A DNA stretch of 64,000 nucleotides, from positions 9,309,501 through 9,373,500 of the forward strand of contig NC_058502.1 of assembly GCF_020382885.2 (NCBI RefSeq), written 5' to 3'. This document shows positions 12,382-26,818 of the stretch, in pieces. The notes under the pieces are model-generated. The model worked only from the letters and a program-made list of their open reading frames with translations. It searched no databases and was not told the origin of the DNA. The stretch is from Scatophagus argus (Eukaryota; Chordata; Actinopteri; Scatophagidae). The stretch's first letter is position 1, and every line of letters starts with the position of its first letter. The translations under genes and the position numbers were made by a program.

Positions 12382-15300
12382 TCAGTTGTGTTTCAGTTTA
12401 TCAAGTGAAGGAAAGTTTTTCATCCTCAAACGCTCGACTTCTGCCATGAGACAAGTCAGTTCCTCCGCCTGTGTTCGGGCAAGGTCTTCCAAGTTCCTCC
12501 TCTGAACGATTTCCTGGTAGCGCTCTTCGATTTTAGCTGCTTCATTTTCCTCAGAAGCTAAACACCAAACAACCCACGTTATCAGTCTGAACAGGCTCTA
12601 CAATCTGCTATTTGTTTGTCATTAGAGCTGAAATTATTGTATTATTACCTATTGCTTCATAGATGTGTCTCCTCTCTGCCACAGTCACCTCCATGTTAGG
12701 TAGCTGCTTTTCTACAACTGCGTTCTTCTCTGCTTTCTTTGCTGCCTGTCTGTTAAACTGTGCAATCTTTTTCATTCGATGCTCCACACTCTGCAGATGA
12801 GTCTGAAAATAAAGAATAAAATTAACTTGACGGTCAGATTTAGAAGATACACAATACAGAGCTGACTTTTTCTGGTACCTTTTTCTGAAAAGCTATAGTT
12901 TTCTCCAGAATGGAAACTTGCTTGGACACACAACTGTCTCGATCTGTCTTGTTGAGATACTGAAAAGAAAAGGGAATAATCGGCTTGTATGAGATGAGAA
13001 GTCAGGAGAAGAGATGGAGCAACAACATAAAGCATCTTAACAGGGTTTTCTATCAAGTGTCTACTCTAGCTCATGTGATGAGAGATCCCACAACAGTCCT
13101 GGCAAAAAAAATGTTCTCAGGATGAATTTATTTGTATTCAAAGGGGTTTTTTTTTCTAGGTTTCAGGGGCCTAAACAATGAGAGGAAGCTGGATGCCACG
13201 CCTAAGCAGGGCTACCTGAGTCTTTTGCCAAAGGAAACTGGCATTCAGGCCTGGAAACATGATTTGTGTGTGCCGAACTCATCGACTTCACGGTGGATGA
13301 CTCATTTGATCTTTGTGTATTCTTTTCATTTCTCAGCCACTGCCTTCCTATTATTTTTTTATATCAACAACATGAAATTCCTCGTTTTGTATGTGTGTTT
13401 AAGGGGTTAACGGACTGCACCCAGAGCAAAATATCTGCCTGTCGAGTTTAGTCATCTGTATTTAATTAAAATGCCTGTTCAAGCCTTGGATTTAACTTTT
13501 CTGCCAAATGAAGCAGAATAGTTTTTCTGTTTTCCCAGAGTTTTGAATCACTGCATAAATGCAGCTGAAGTATTCAAATGGATATAAAGAATGCGCGAGT
13601 GTAGTTTTCAACTTGTCTTCACCTACTGGGTAAAAACAGTTTTAAAGGATGCAAGAGAAAAATGGGGTGGGGAGTTTGCGTCAGTAAGGTGTGTATCTGT
13701 GATGATAAAGGATCATCCATCTGTGCTTAGGGATGGAACCAATTTTCTGCTCGCGTAACATCTGATGTTGCCAAAACCAAAATACCTACCTTTACTGCTG
13801 ACTGAGGTCTGCCCAGAAATGCTAACAGGGTCAGAGTTTCACCCGAGATTCATTGTTATTTCAAGCAGATGCTGTACCTTTTGAAAGCATTCGACATATA
13901 ATTACCATGTCAGAATTAAGTACAGGGCAAAATCTGTTCACACTCCGGGGGCATTATTGGTCAGAAAGAGTTACTTTGTACTTATTAGCCAGTATTTGAC
14001 TGAGAATAAAAAAAAGAAAAGCTGCTGAGAAAAGCTGCAAAAAGCATAATTAGTGTGTTTAGCATCTTGATTACACTCACATCCTGCTGCTCTTCAGACA
14101 GCCGTAACATCTGGATATCCCTCGCCTTATTGTTGAGATCTTCAATCTGCATCCCCAACATCTTGTTCTCCCACTGCAGCTGGATGATGCCCTTACGGAA
14201 GTCTTTGCACTCCACCATGGAGGCTATCTTCTGCTCTCCAAGTGTCTGATCACATAGATAATAATCATTTCACAGCCGCAGACATTTTCATAATTCATCT
14301 ATTTTACCACCACTTGAACATGGCTGAATTTGGCACCTTTAATCAAACAGAAACTTATTTGTTAGTTTTGTATTGAGATTGTAATTACGTACAAATTGCG
14401 TACGCAATTATAACCCATGGTGTTTTTTGTATATACTAGATCCATCATAACAATGTAAATCCTTGTTTTAAAGAATCTATGTTTTGCAATAAGACTTTCT
14501 GTGTTTGGTGGTACAGACTGACCCTGATGGTTGTGTTGAGCTCCTCCACCACACTCCTGTGGTGAAGTACAGAATCAGTGTAGTCAGCAGTCAGGTCTGT
14601 GGTAGGCACCTCCACCTGGCCCTGTTTGAGAAGGACCTGGACCATGATGTTCTTCAGGAAACAGTTCTTCTCTTTATGCAAACTAGGAGGGAGAAAACAT
14701 AACAAATACTAACAGAAGATCATTCTTCCATAGAGAAATAGAATAAATTATACCGACTCACTTTTTACTATTGTTAAAGGTTATAGAGGACTTGTCAAAT
14801 GCACTTGGCACTGAAGAGCTTTTCTCTCAGGTTCACTAATGGATTTTTAATTTGAAAATCAGAATGAAAAGAAACGTCATACCTCTCAAGTTCATCTGAG
14901 AGATTTTTAATTTCCTGCTGGGCAATCTTATCCTCATCTCTCCTCTTCAGCAGGAATGCCTGCATCTCAGCAAGAGTCAAAGTATTAACTTTTACCTGCA
15001 AAGAAAGAGTGGATATCTCTGAGTGGAAAACTCTTCTGTAAAGTGGAAAAGCCTTGTTGACGAGTGCAAGTAGTAGTGTGCAGATTGAGAATTTGTAGTG
15101 TGAGAAGCATCTGTATATATTTCTTTGAATCAATCTTTATGGCACTGTGTTTGTAACTGAATTGATTTGTATAATATCCTTTTGTCAGTCTTTAACCTGT
15201 CCGTGTCCTCATTTTACCTTATGCTCACTCTCCACTTTTGCTCTGCGAACAAGACAAAACCTCTCCCAGACTGATAGGTTCAAGCCTTCTGGTATATTCT

Positions 15301-18300
15301 CTGGAGCATCCAGCTCTTCCATGGCCTTCAGCATTTTGCTGAGTGCATCAGGAGCCAGAGAGCTGCACAGATGCTGCTCTTTAAAGAGGTGGGAGTTATT
15401 GTCGGTCTGGGTCCTCGTCTTTTGAACCCTGAGGCATAAAAAACAGTCTGCGGCAAATGCTCAGTCGTTTACAATTTACGAAGTGGATATATGACATAAC
15501 TTTCGTGTTTGTAACTAAATGGTGAGTTTTACAAACCTGGGTCTACGCTTAAACAACTTATATAGGTGATCGACCACATGGCTTGGCACATCAGAGAACT
15601 CCTTCCTGAATTCTTTGTCCAGAACCTTGAGAGACATGAATACTGTATTATATTGTGTATGTGCACTTAGTGTCAAAATGATCAGTATTTAACCTGCTGG
15701 CTTACTTTGTCTTCAGCTACAATTCTGTCATAGGTTTCATGAAACAATTCTAATTCTTCTTCGTGTCTCTTCACCTCTTCCCCAATGTCATCCTGTGAGA
15801 GGAACACGTGTCAATAAGATAAGATGGGAAACAGCGACCGACAGTTTTGAAACCTGAACAAATCGAGCGTGCCACTCAGGTTAGCTCTTGCAAAACACGT
15901 CTGAGCGAAGGGAATATTTTTATACTATAATTTGGAAGAACACCAATGCTATCCACTCAGGTTTCTGACACTAAAGCTGGCGGTCATAAATTCCTTCAAC
16001 ATTACTTTGTTCGAGTTTTCTGACCTTGTGTGCCACAGTGTTTTCAAGTTTAAGCTTGAGCTCCAGCTCTCGATTTCTCATCTCCTCTTCCACCTGAACT
16101 GAATAGACAAGATAAGTAATCTTGAGCTCTTCCTGTAAAATACATGAAAGACAACATTAAACAGGATTCTTTTTAAGGTGTCACATGCACAAGATACCAT
16201 ATCTTCTAATTATCAAAAAGGAGACCGCAATGAGAAGAAAGGGCTCTTCGTCTTTTGTGAGGAAAATGAGAAAAAAAAGCAAAAGTAAAACAAAAGGAAT
16301 TAATGTGATGCAAACTAATTTCACGTGTCCACATAATGACTCTGTCCCTGTGTGACATACATGCATGAGTGTTTGTGTGCGTGTACCTGAGTTGGCTCAC
16401 CTGATATATTGTCATTTCACATTTCAGTTTCTTCTCAAACAACTTTCTCAAAGATTCATCAAACCTCTCGGTCGCATCCTTGGTGGACGTTTGCAGTTTT
16501 TTCATTTCAGTTTCCAGTGACTGCAATTAGAGAGTTCACTAGATGGCTTATATTGATCACTGATCAAAACTTAGTGATATTTCTGGTCACACTAAAGCAC
16601 AGCTGTGAATGTACTGACTGCGATACCTTTTTGTATTTCTCCTTCTCCTTATCCAGGTCTTTGGTCTTCTTTTCATACTCTTTATAGATTTTTTTCTCCT
16701 CTTCACTCCAGTGGATGTCAGCTTTGGTCAAAACAAACTCAGGCAGAGGTATTTCCTGCGGAGTCAATTCAATAGAAACTATGTGCCCTTCATGCTGATT
16801 TGTCTAATTCAACTGACACCAACTTGAAAAGAATTTAAGTTTAAAAAAAAAGCAAAGAAAAAAAATTGACACATCATTTGTCTAAAAGTAGAGAATTAAA
16901 GGCTGCAGTGAGCCAGTGCAGTGTCATGTAGTGTTTCCTGTGTTGCTCTCTGTGACATTTAAAAAGTATTTAATACACTGTGATGTAATCACATAATAAA
17001 TGAACATATTATAATGAAAATTAATAAAAGTCAGAAAAATACATTTATATTAGGACAGACACAGAAGCACAGCTATTCCGATGTCTTGCTTTATTTTACC
17101 AACAGCCCCAAAAAACCCAAAGATATTTAGTTTAATATCATTTATGAAAAAAAGAAATAAATCTTCACATTTGAGAAGCTGAGCCCAGAGAACAGTATTC
17201 TGAGTTGAAAAATGACTAAGACAATTATCAAACAGCTGATTTTCTGATTAATCCATTTATCATAAGAGCTGTGATTTTTCTGTATCTATATTAGCAGACA
17301 GATTCAAGCCCACTGATTTAATAAAAATAGACTTGACCACATTCTTGACAGCTTTTTTACATCAGCCTGGTTTCAACTTTTAATCTGACAGTGAAAGTGA
17401 AAATTTCACATTCAATATAACAAAATGTAAATATTTGACCCACCATTTTCAAGATGTCCTCTTTTTTCACTTCAAGCACCCCATCCATCATGTGATCCAG
17501 TGCCCTGTCTCTCAAGCTATCGCCCTGGAACAGAAATACAAATCCTCATCAATATGACAGAAGTAAACTTTTATTCATGACTTACTGTATGTGCTGTATA
17601 TCATATAGACACATAGGATTAATATATTTCATTTCAGTGTGGTATAGGACTGTTAAATTTACTCTTCATCATAAATGCATATTTTACATATGGAAATATT
17701 TGAAGAATTTGTAAACAACAGCCGAAAAACAAAAACACATGCATTATGGTAGCATACCTTGGCAGCCAGGCGTCTTTGCTCTTCCAGCTTCTTCTTCTCC
17801 TCCTCCTTTTTCTGTTCTGGGGTGAGGTACTTTTCTGCTTTTATCTAGAGATGGAAAAACTTTTTTTTTTTCCTGCATATCTCTCTGGTTGACAGTGGAA
17901 AAGGCATCTCTGATTATGATAATCACATATAATTTCATATTTTGCTAAAAAAACAAACAAAACCACAAAGCAGTTCAGGATGTACACTTTGTTTGTTGAA
18001 CTTTCTGTGAACTTTGTCAACTGTTAAGATGTTTCATGCGTAGGTCAGTAACCTCAGAGTCGTCCACAGTGAGAAGCCTCTCTGGCTGCTCGCTGTTGGT
18101 CAGACTGGGCTCCCACAGCTTCTCGTTCGTGTCCAGCTCCAGCATGATCCCCCTGATCTGTCTGTTCCTCTCCCTCACACGGCGGAGCTCCTGCACTTTC
18201 TGTGTGTGCAAGGCCTCAAAGTCTGCATTGAATGCTGTCTTGACTTGATAAATCACATCCTGCATTTGGAGTTTGACAAAGAAAAATTTAACAATAAAAA

Positions 18301-21300
18301 TTGTTTATGACCACGATGACAATAACAATTTATAACAGTCAGTTCTTGTAAATCACTGATTTTCAGTGCTCTTTATTTCTCATCTTCATTTCATCCACTT
18401 TTTGCTTAAGTGTGTGTTTTGGGACATTACTGCATAACATAGAGTATCACACTGCTGAGATCCAACAATTTCTGAACAGGTTCCCACCTGTAGTAGAATT
18501 ATCTGGTTGATCTTCTGTTCTGTGGTTTGCAGACTGAACTGATCATAGATGTAGGGATTTGAATATCCTAACTGAGTGGAGAAACTTCCGGTTAAAGCAG
18601 CACTCTCTGCCTCTTGGCCTTCCTCCCCCTGCTCTTCCTCCTTCGCACTGGTCATGTTGGAACTTTTCTTTACGCTGTCCTGCTGGAGTTGAAAGGTGGG
18701 AAAGGATACTTTGAATGAGAGGGCTGAAATAAGCGATGCGGACTGAATCTGTGGCCATAAGATTATAAACATCATCCCAAGAATATTGTAGTGAAGAAAA
18801 TGAGCATAACAGCTCTTTTGGGGCCACATAGCCATAAATCTAGAAAGGTTTCAACACTGGTGGACTGGCTCATATTCAAGCATTTTAAAGAGTTACAACA
18901 GTGAATGGTTGCACACAGGGCTGTCATTGCAAACAGTACATTATTTTCCAGCCGAAAACCTGTTTCAGCTTGAATGATTTTGCACTGGATTGTATTGCTG
19001 CAGCTTTTAGAAACTTTAGAAGTTTTATACATTATTTGCTGTTACTTTGCATACTGGCTTTGTTTCACATTAAAAACAGTTAACGTACAGTATGTCCTAA
19101 CTCATTTCAACTGATAACATGGGCTTGCCTTTGTAGTGTTAACTAGAATTTAAAAGACAGACTGTCCAGGCCTGTGCAACAGTTCTGCTTACAGTGCAAG
19201 CAGCCTTTTCAAACTTCCTCATATTCTGAACCCTGCGAAGCTCCTCCACCTCTTTCTGTGTTTGCTCCTTCAGAGGGTAGTTCTTCACTTCATATTCAGA
19301 GTGGAAGGCCTGTGGTAGACAGCCAGAAGCGATTTAAAAGTCTTAATACAAATCATAACATACTGTGTATATTAAAAAATGTCTGTCTATGTGTTTGTTC
19401 CTAAGTCACTTACCCTAATGGCCTTGCCTTTGACCTTCATGGAATCCCAGCATTCTCTCTTGAGGACGTCACGGAGGTAACATTTTTCTAAAATCTCCCA
19501 TTCAATTTCATTTCTCACCTGTAAAGTGACCACATTAAAAATTACTGGCATCGTGACCTTATTGCATTCATGTTTGTGTGTTTCATTACCCGAATGACCT
19601 CCTCCTCCACCATGGCCTCCAGTCTCCTCTGCTCCTCAACATCCAGGTTGAACTCGTCTTGTTCCAGACGCTCGATATCAGGGAGGCTCTCATTTTCGCG
19701 CATCATGTTTTGGACCTGACAATACAGGAAACTTAGTGTAGTCATCATATTATTTGTCAGAAAAACTTTTCACTGTTTTGCACCTCTATTTTACAAATGT
19801 TAGAAATGTAACTTGCGTGTAAATAATATGCATTTTTCATGACTGAAAGACTTTCAGTTTGGTGTTGATTAGATGATATTTTCATTACTTATTTACATAT
19901 CAATTTGTTGTTATTTATTCATGTATTTATTGCCAGAATTACACATACAGCTTTTATCCTTTAGCTTTTGAGTACTTTTTGATGAAGAATTTTTTACACC
20001 CCCCGCCCTGATAGTGAGCTGCTGCATGTAATTACAGGGATAAGGCTTACTGAATTGAAAAGCACTTACCAAACATGTTTAATGATACAGTATTTGTGCT
20101 TACATGCGCTATGGGACTTTGTTATGTCAGCAAATTTTATGCTTGTTATGATATTTTTTCTTGCTCAAGAGCTTATGACTTAAGGGAGGATTGAAATAAA
20201 CAAATATGTGATAAAACTTACAGTGTCTCGTAGTTCTTTGATGGCTTTCCTCAGGTTTTTCTTTGTCTCGGAGTACTGCTCATTGTCTGCTTTTATAACC
20301 TGCTCAAAACATAAAGATTGAAAACAAGTTAAATGTTTCAACTAAAAGTACTGAATGTACTGAATCAGTGTTAAAGTTTGTGGCTTTATATCAGATTCTC
20401 AAAGAATCGCAGCAGCTACTGAATAAACCTAAATGGCAAACAGCATTTAAATTATGCTCAATTTGGAGAAAGATAAACATGGAGAAAGAAAATAAATTAT
20501 ATGCTATCCAACACTTCATCACTCAACACAAAGAAGCTTTATTGAAACAACACTGAATACAGATGAGTCAGATTACAAAGCATGTTGTAGCAGAAAAGCT
20601 GTCTCGAAAGTGCCTCTGCCCGTTTCCCATGAGTGATTTTCAATGAGGTACAATACCCACAATTCAAAGAAAACCTGCCACACCCTCGGTATCAATTTAT
20701 TGTTATCAAGGGGCTTAGTCAGGTGACAAAGTACTGAGCTGCGTATCTGCTTTATAGCACTTTACCACTTTATAGCACCTTACAACTTGCTAATTGGTTA
20801 ATATTCTCACTCACTGACTGAGAAATTGTGCACCAAAAGCAACACAGCAAGACATCAGACACAAGTTCATAGGGCTGTTTCATAACTAACAGGTGGTAGC
20901 GACACCAGACAAGTATCAAGTATCATTATGCAAACACCACTAATACTACAACATGTTGGTCACTGACCGCTTCTCTTTTGCTTTCCAGCCAGGTGGGGAC
21001 TGAAGGTGGAGCAGACAGCAGGTTGTGATAACTCTCATCACGCTCTGTCACATCCACAGTCTCTGCTCCAACACTGACCTACAGAGTGTTAACACATATA
21101 TTAGAAATATATCACACAGATATGAATAAATAAAATCATTTGCGCTGATACATTGCATACATTGTTAAAACACAGCAGACTATCATTTACCTCACTTTCC
21201 TCTTGTTTTTCAGTGCCAGCTGTAGACCTTTGTTCCCATTCAGGACAGTCGATGAGGACGGCATTCTCTTTACTGAATATTTTTTTCTCGAAATGATGCA

Positions 21301-24300
21301 TAGACAGGCTGTGCTGAGTAGCTTCATTCACCTTACCAGCATTAACACCTTTGATTCTGTATGAAAACATTGTAAAATATGTAGGATATATATATGACAA
21401 AAAACAGATATACCTATTAAAGATTAATTATGGAGGACTGATGATGGTAAGTTGATCCATAAATGCAAATAAACAAAGACATTATTGTCCACAGATCCCA
21501 TGAAAAGACCAAATTAGCAGTTCTTAGTTCTTCTCTCTGTAACTTCCAACTTCCCTGCCGTGTTTGTGGAACTCAGGAAAAAAGCCCATTTGTTTCTGAG
21601 TAAGACTTATATTTTTAAAAAGAGGCAGCTAATATTTCATTTATTGTTTCAATTCTCAAAATAGTTTATAAAGGTATTTCATAAAACAGCACTTCATTTT
21701 TTAGCAAATGTTACTCAAACAGGAGTCAACAGTGCATGTGTGGATGACAGTTTTCAGCTGTGACTTTGTTGAGCTAGTGAGTATTTATGGCAGCAGGGTT
21801 GACCCAACTGACCCATTTTAGACTTCAAAACAGGAGTGTCCAGGAGCTAACAGGGTAGACAGATGTGGGATGTGAGTGGGATCTGATTCAGTGGGGAGAT
21901 GGGGCTGTGAAGTTTACTGTATCTTTGTTTTCCTGCAGATTATGAGTCAACCCACCACTTCAGTTGTATTTACTTTCAATTGTCCCTCACAGCGAGTACT
22001 AACGGAGGAAAAAATGCTGTTGGCATTACTACTGCGAGCAACAGTTCCCTCTACTGTTCACAGCGGTGCATTGTGCAACATGCATGAGAGACTGCTTGCT
22101 CTTTTACCTGAGATCAGTGCACACAAGAGAGCCATCTTTAAAGCCGGCAGTCAGGAGTGTCTGGCTGTCTGTAGAGAACGATACACTCCGTGCCCCACCA
22201 TCACGGCATGAATGACATTGCAGCTCGACGTACTGCTTCTGTAGGTGCAGTATCAACATTATAATGCACACAACAGACAATGAAAACATTATGCAAACAT
22301 TTACAAGAACCTACTCCTACCATAGAAGCAGTTTCTCGAATGCACAGAAGGCCATCTCTGCCTACAGAAGCCAGCCATAATTGATGTGGAGACAGAACAA
22401 GAGAGGCAGGGCCCAGAGGGTGACCCCTCACTTCCTGCTCCGGTTTCAGCTGGACTGACTGCTGACTGGAAACACCATCTGTGCCCTGGAGAGAAAAATC
22501 AACTATATTCAACTGCATTAACATACCTGAGACAACTGCTTCTACAAACAAGTGCCATGTTTTAAAACACAAGGAAGTGCAATGATAGTTTTTCATAATA
22601 GTATCAATGACATATTAGGTGGATGAAAACAAAGAATAAGGATCTTAAAAATTGGACACATGAGGCTGCAGTGAACCTGTGGAAGTTGAAATCGCTGAAG
22701 AGTTTTCTTCCTGTGGCAGTAAGCAAAGACATCACTGACTCCCAGAACACAAGACTCAACTGGATGAGGAACTTCATATTTGGACACTTGGAGGATGTGA
22801 TTAGACAGGCAACCATGAGGGTTTACACAATCTGGACCTGCAAGTCAGGAAAGGCACATAATAAAGGTATTAAAATGTAAATAAATGAGTTAGAAGCATA
22901 ATACTGGGGGATCCTTCTATAGCTGGTGTTGGCACTTTTGTTTCGAGAATAGAAGATCTGCATTAGCTTAAGCATTTATAGAAAATACATCATGTACAGA
23001 ATGATTCTATAAACACTTTTATACTGTATATTACAACATGTGTGTGGAACAATTCTCATTTGCAGCCCCAAATAAAATACGGTACTTCATCAGTGCTATA
23101 CCTGCAAGGTCCTTCACAGGCAGAGAGAGCACTATGAGCAGGCTTCCATCACGATTTCTGCTCTCCTGTCCAGTGCAAAGTGCAAGAACTTTCACCTGCT
23201 CGCAGTCCCTTTTGCACTGAGTGGAAAGTGATAAAATGGGTCCAGGAACAACTGGAAAAGAAAACCAAATGACAAAAGGATGCAGATGAGCTTCGTCTTG
23301 ATCAACATGTCTTTCTGTATTTAAACATTAACTGACTAAATACACTGTTCTTTTCAAGGTAACATGTTAAAGTAAAATATCTACCTGTGTATCCTATGAC
23401 TGAAAACCTCTTTGATGGCTTTGCATGTAGCACATAGATATGTGAATCTGAAGCACCAGTGAGAAGGTAGTGCCCCTCTTGATCAAAACTGTAAAAGGAA
23501 CACACACACACACACTTAAGAAAGACATTTTAATTTGACCTCATGTCCGTAAGTGTGCATGTATGTGGGATACTTTGTTACAGTACAGTCCATCCATCCA
23601 TCCATTTTCTTCCACTTTATCCGAGACCGGGTCGCTGAAACATAACATGGATGGAGGATACTTACACAAGGTGATCTACAGGAACATGGTAAAGATGAAC
23701 CTGGTGCACCAGGCGAGGCTGCTGCTCCCTGTTCAGGTCAACGAAGAGGACATTTCCTGAAGCTGTTCCAACAGCTGCATATTGTGCAATGGGGCAGCAG
23801 GCCAGACTTGTCACCTAAACAGACAAATATTACAAATTTTAAGCTTTCATCTAGTCTGGTAACTTGAATAATTTGATTTGAATCATTTTCACATGTTCAC
23901 TGATATGTCCTGAATCTCCTGATGTTGACAGTCTGACCTCAGTTTGAAGAGACAGGGAACCGAGACGAATGCCATTAGGGGACCACAGCTGCAGTTCTCC
24001 AGAATCCCTCACTGACTGCAACCGGCAAAAACATAAACATCACAACTCACTTAAAAGACAATAACAGAAATTACCCATGCCCTCAGGAGACACTGTAATT
24101 CTTAAGCAACTCGAATGTTTTACCACACAAATTTTCTTGTCAGTGCACAAGAAAGCTGCTGCCACGACGGTGCCACTGAGAACATCCAGGACCTTCACCA
24201 TCTTGTCTGACTGGATTGGGTTCAGTGTATAAATTTGCCCCTGAAGAACAAGAAGTCTGTTAGATTCTCTTTTCAATATACCTTTTCTCTCATGTAACAC

Positions 24301-26818
24301 GCTATTATTTGACAGAATAACCTGTGTTTTTAAGTACTTACTGTATTAGAAGATAACAGTAATATTTCATAGTCAGGGGAGCACATGGCAACAGTGACAG
24401 GTCCTTCTAATTGCCATGTGTGTGTGATGTGGATCTGAGTCCCTTTGATTTGCAGACGGTGCACCACACCTTCCTGTAAAACAAAGCCATTTTTAAATTC
24501 TTTTAAATCAAAGTAACTATTAATCCTGATGCCTTAAACTGCATATCTGCTTGTCAATTGGATGACAAATTAACATATTATTTTTCATTAAAGGTGTCAT
24601 ACTCAGCAAACCAAGTATACATTAACAAGTACATGGACTTTTACCTTTCCAGCAGTGATCAAACCATTCTTGTCATGGGTTAAACCTTGAAAGTTGCTCT
24701 GTTTGAGTTCATGGATGGCATCAGCAGCTGAACAACAAAAATCAATGTCAAATGTCTTTTTCATTGCAGAGTAAAATTAGGAAATAATTATATATATATA
24801 TATAGAAATGCTCCCAGTGCATTTTTAAATATCGACCACATCCCAGTGTCCCAGCGTGTGTTTGTTTACCCGTGGGATTGAAGAGGACTGAGACAGAGAG
24901 GCTCTCTGTGTCAACGAGAAGCAGGAAGCCTTCAGCACAGCCCACATAAAGCTCTGATGTGGTTGTCCAGCAGATGGCGGTAGGAGTTAGTCTGGCTTTG
25001 GTGCAGAGTTTAGTCTGAATAAACATGTGGGGATGGGTAACAGTTTACATTTTGCCTTTGTTTGTGTGCCTGATAAACCCACCCAACAAATAGACTCATA
25101 GTTCCAAAAATCACAGCTCACCAAAACAAACATAATAATGGATAAACCTGTATTTATTTTGTCAGTATTAGCATATAAATGACAGTAGGACAATACCACA
25201 ATGCTTTCTGCCGTGTGTCCCTTAATCCCCGAGATGGCTGTTGGAGGCATCTCTGGACCATAATAGGGCAGTTCGTCGCTGACTGTACGAGAGGTGGACA
25301 CCAGTCTCTCAACAAAGGAACCATCAGTTGCTGGAAGCTCTATCACACTGCAATACAACATAAATGACAAGCATGTGCATAATATTGACACAGCATGTGT
25401 TTTTTAGTCCTACTGCACTTGTGAAGGATGAATACAGATAATAAAGTTTCATTCAGTCGAATCCCACACAATACACAGAAAATTTCATGTCCATAATTAA
25501 TTTAAATTTTATCTATCTACCTTGGTTTCAATACGTGAAAGTTGGCACTCTTCTCAATATTCCAGATAGTGAGGGTTGTAGTGCCCAAAGCACAAAGCTG
25601 GAGCCAGTTCACGGGGTTGAACACCAAAGAAATGATATCATGCCCAGCTTTCGGTTGTGTACAAATTGGCTCGGCATTTTCCCAGTTCCTACATCATACA
25701 GACATGGCTAGAATAATGGAGCAGCTCTGCCTAAATAAATGTAACTGAAAATATGTAGCAAACAATACATAATGCTGTGTTTCACTTTCACTGGCTTACC
25801 ACACTGTTATCATGTGATCTGGAATAGAAGAACAACAGCCCAGATAAGTACCACCATCACTTAATGTGAGAGATGTGTAGTCCAGCTGCGCTGTTCCTAG
25901 AAAAACAATCAATGGTAACTATTTATCGTGACAGAGAAAATAAATGGAGGAGAGAACACACATCAGTAACTCAATAACATTTTGGAAGAAAATTACATTA
26001 ACGCAGTGTCGTAAGAAGAGTACAGTTTTTAGGCACTTGTACAGATATTTTATCTCACTGATCCTGTTATAGCAACACAAACAGAATTCAGTATTTTCAG
26101 AATCTCTACCATCGTTTTCATTGATCATGATGACATTACACTACAACAGTAAAATACATAATGATACATCATATATCATTTAGAAGACCAAGTACCTTAC
26201 TTTTGTATTTTTACTTGAGTAGGATTTTTAATGCTCGACTTGTAATGGGCTTCTGCAGATGATAAAAGCAACCAACTGAAATGTTATGGCAACTCCATAC
26301 CAGTAGATTTAGGTAGTAGTCTCCTCTGAGATAATGACTTACCTTTTAGTTCATTCTTTAACTGAAACTCAGGAAAATTGTACACAAATATAGATGGGGA
26401 AAGCTTTTGCTCAGAGAAAGCAAAAATCCCATCATTGCCATTGGCTGCCAATGCACCAACTCCTTTGCCAGGACTCTGAAGCACATTTTGCATTTTTGTT
26501 TCCAGGTTGAGGAAACAGATATGAGTCCCACATGGATAACATACTGTTTTATTGTCGGCAAATTCCATATTCTTGCTTTTAAAACCTTGTATCCACCTGG
26601 TGGGAGTAAAACAGACAAATATTAGCTAGTTGCAGTTTGTACCTCTTATGTCTTAAACATACGAGTCACAGAGGTGCTAGCACTGGAGCTAAATAGTTAG
26701 CTTGACTTCTATGGACAACTTTGGTGATAACAATACATAAAAGGTGTATATAAGTACCATAGATATGTGTATTTTTGCGGAAAACATACCTGACATCTAA
26801 ACTTCCAATACCATCCAT
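12382..26818 (-). CDS. cfap43: Cilia- and flagella-associated protein 43 (WDR96)
   Basis: CFAP43 is an axonemal protein of motile cilia and sperm flagella, linked in the literature to tethering of inner dynein arms. I read 38 coding exons, 5' to 3': 26790-26818, 26343-26596, 25800-25896, 25521-25688, 25200-25347, 24870-25014, 24645-24727, 24342-24473, 24124-24240, 23938-24015, 23666-23814, 23385-23488, 23102-23251, 22677-22837, 22321-22485, 22108-22232, 21191-21356, 20968-21078, 20222-20299, 19590-19715, 19414-19518, 19193-19309, 18488-18679, 18053-18259, 17758-17844, 17444-17524, 16627-16755, 16401-16520, 16025-16132, 15706-15792, 15537-15625, 15218-15428, 14883-14995, 14523-14682, 14081-14245, 12879-12959, 12649-12802, 12382-12557. 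They sum to 4,968 nt, 1,655 aa plus TGA, against about 1,665 aa in human. The N-terminus begins MDGIGSLDVRWIQGF. The first part, to about residue 700, is WD-repeat-like and the rest is long charged coiled coil ending LMAEVERLRMKNFPSL. Confidence 0.93.
17125..17265 (+). repeat. Interspersed teleost repeat ('gattaatc' family), copy 2
   Basis: Intronic in cfap43. The motifs aaagatatttagtttaatat, cttcacatttgagaagctg and gattttctgattaatcc are in the order expected for the same family as the copies near 8318 and 35145. Borders are approximate. Confidence 0.45.
23588..23640 (+). repeat. Truncated 'ccatccatcc' fish repeat in a cfap43 intron
   Basis: It has ccatccatccatccattttc followed by ttccactttatccgagacc and gggtcgctga, the same module type as 1528-1605 but of the 'gggtcg' variant. 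It lies between cfap43 exons 12 and 11. Confidence 0.55.
24790..24805. repeat. Short (TA)n microsatellite
   Basis: A run of alternating T and A in the intron directly 3' of the cfap43 exon 24870-25014 on the minus strand. Confidence 0.6.

Noticed and set aside
21876-22211. 111-codon plus-strand frame
   Set aside because: Covers a confirmed cfap43 exon and its flanking intron on the opposite strand; no independent homology.
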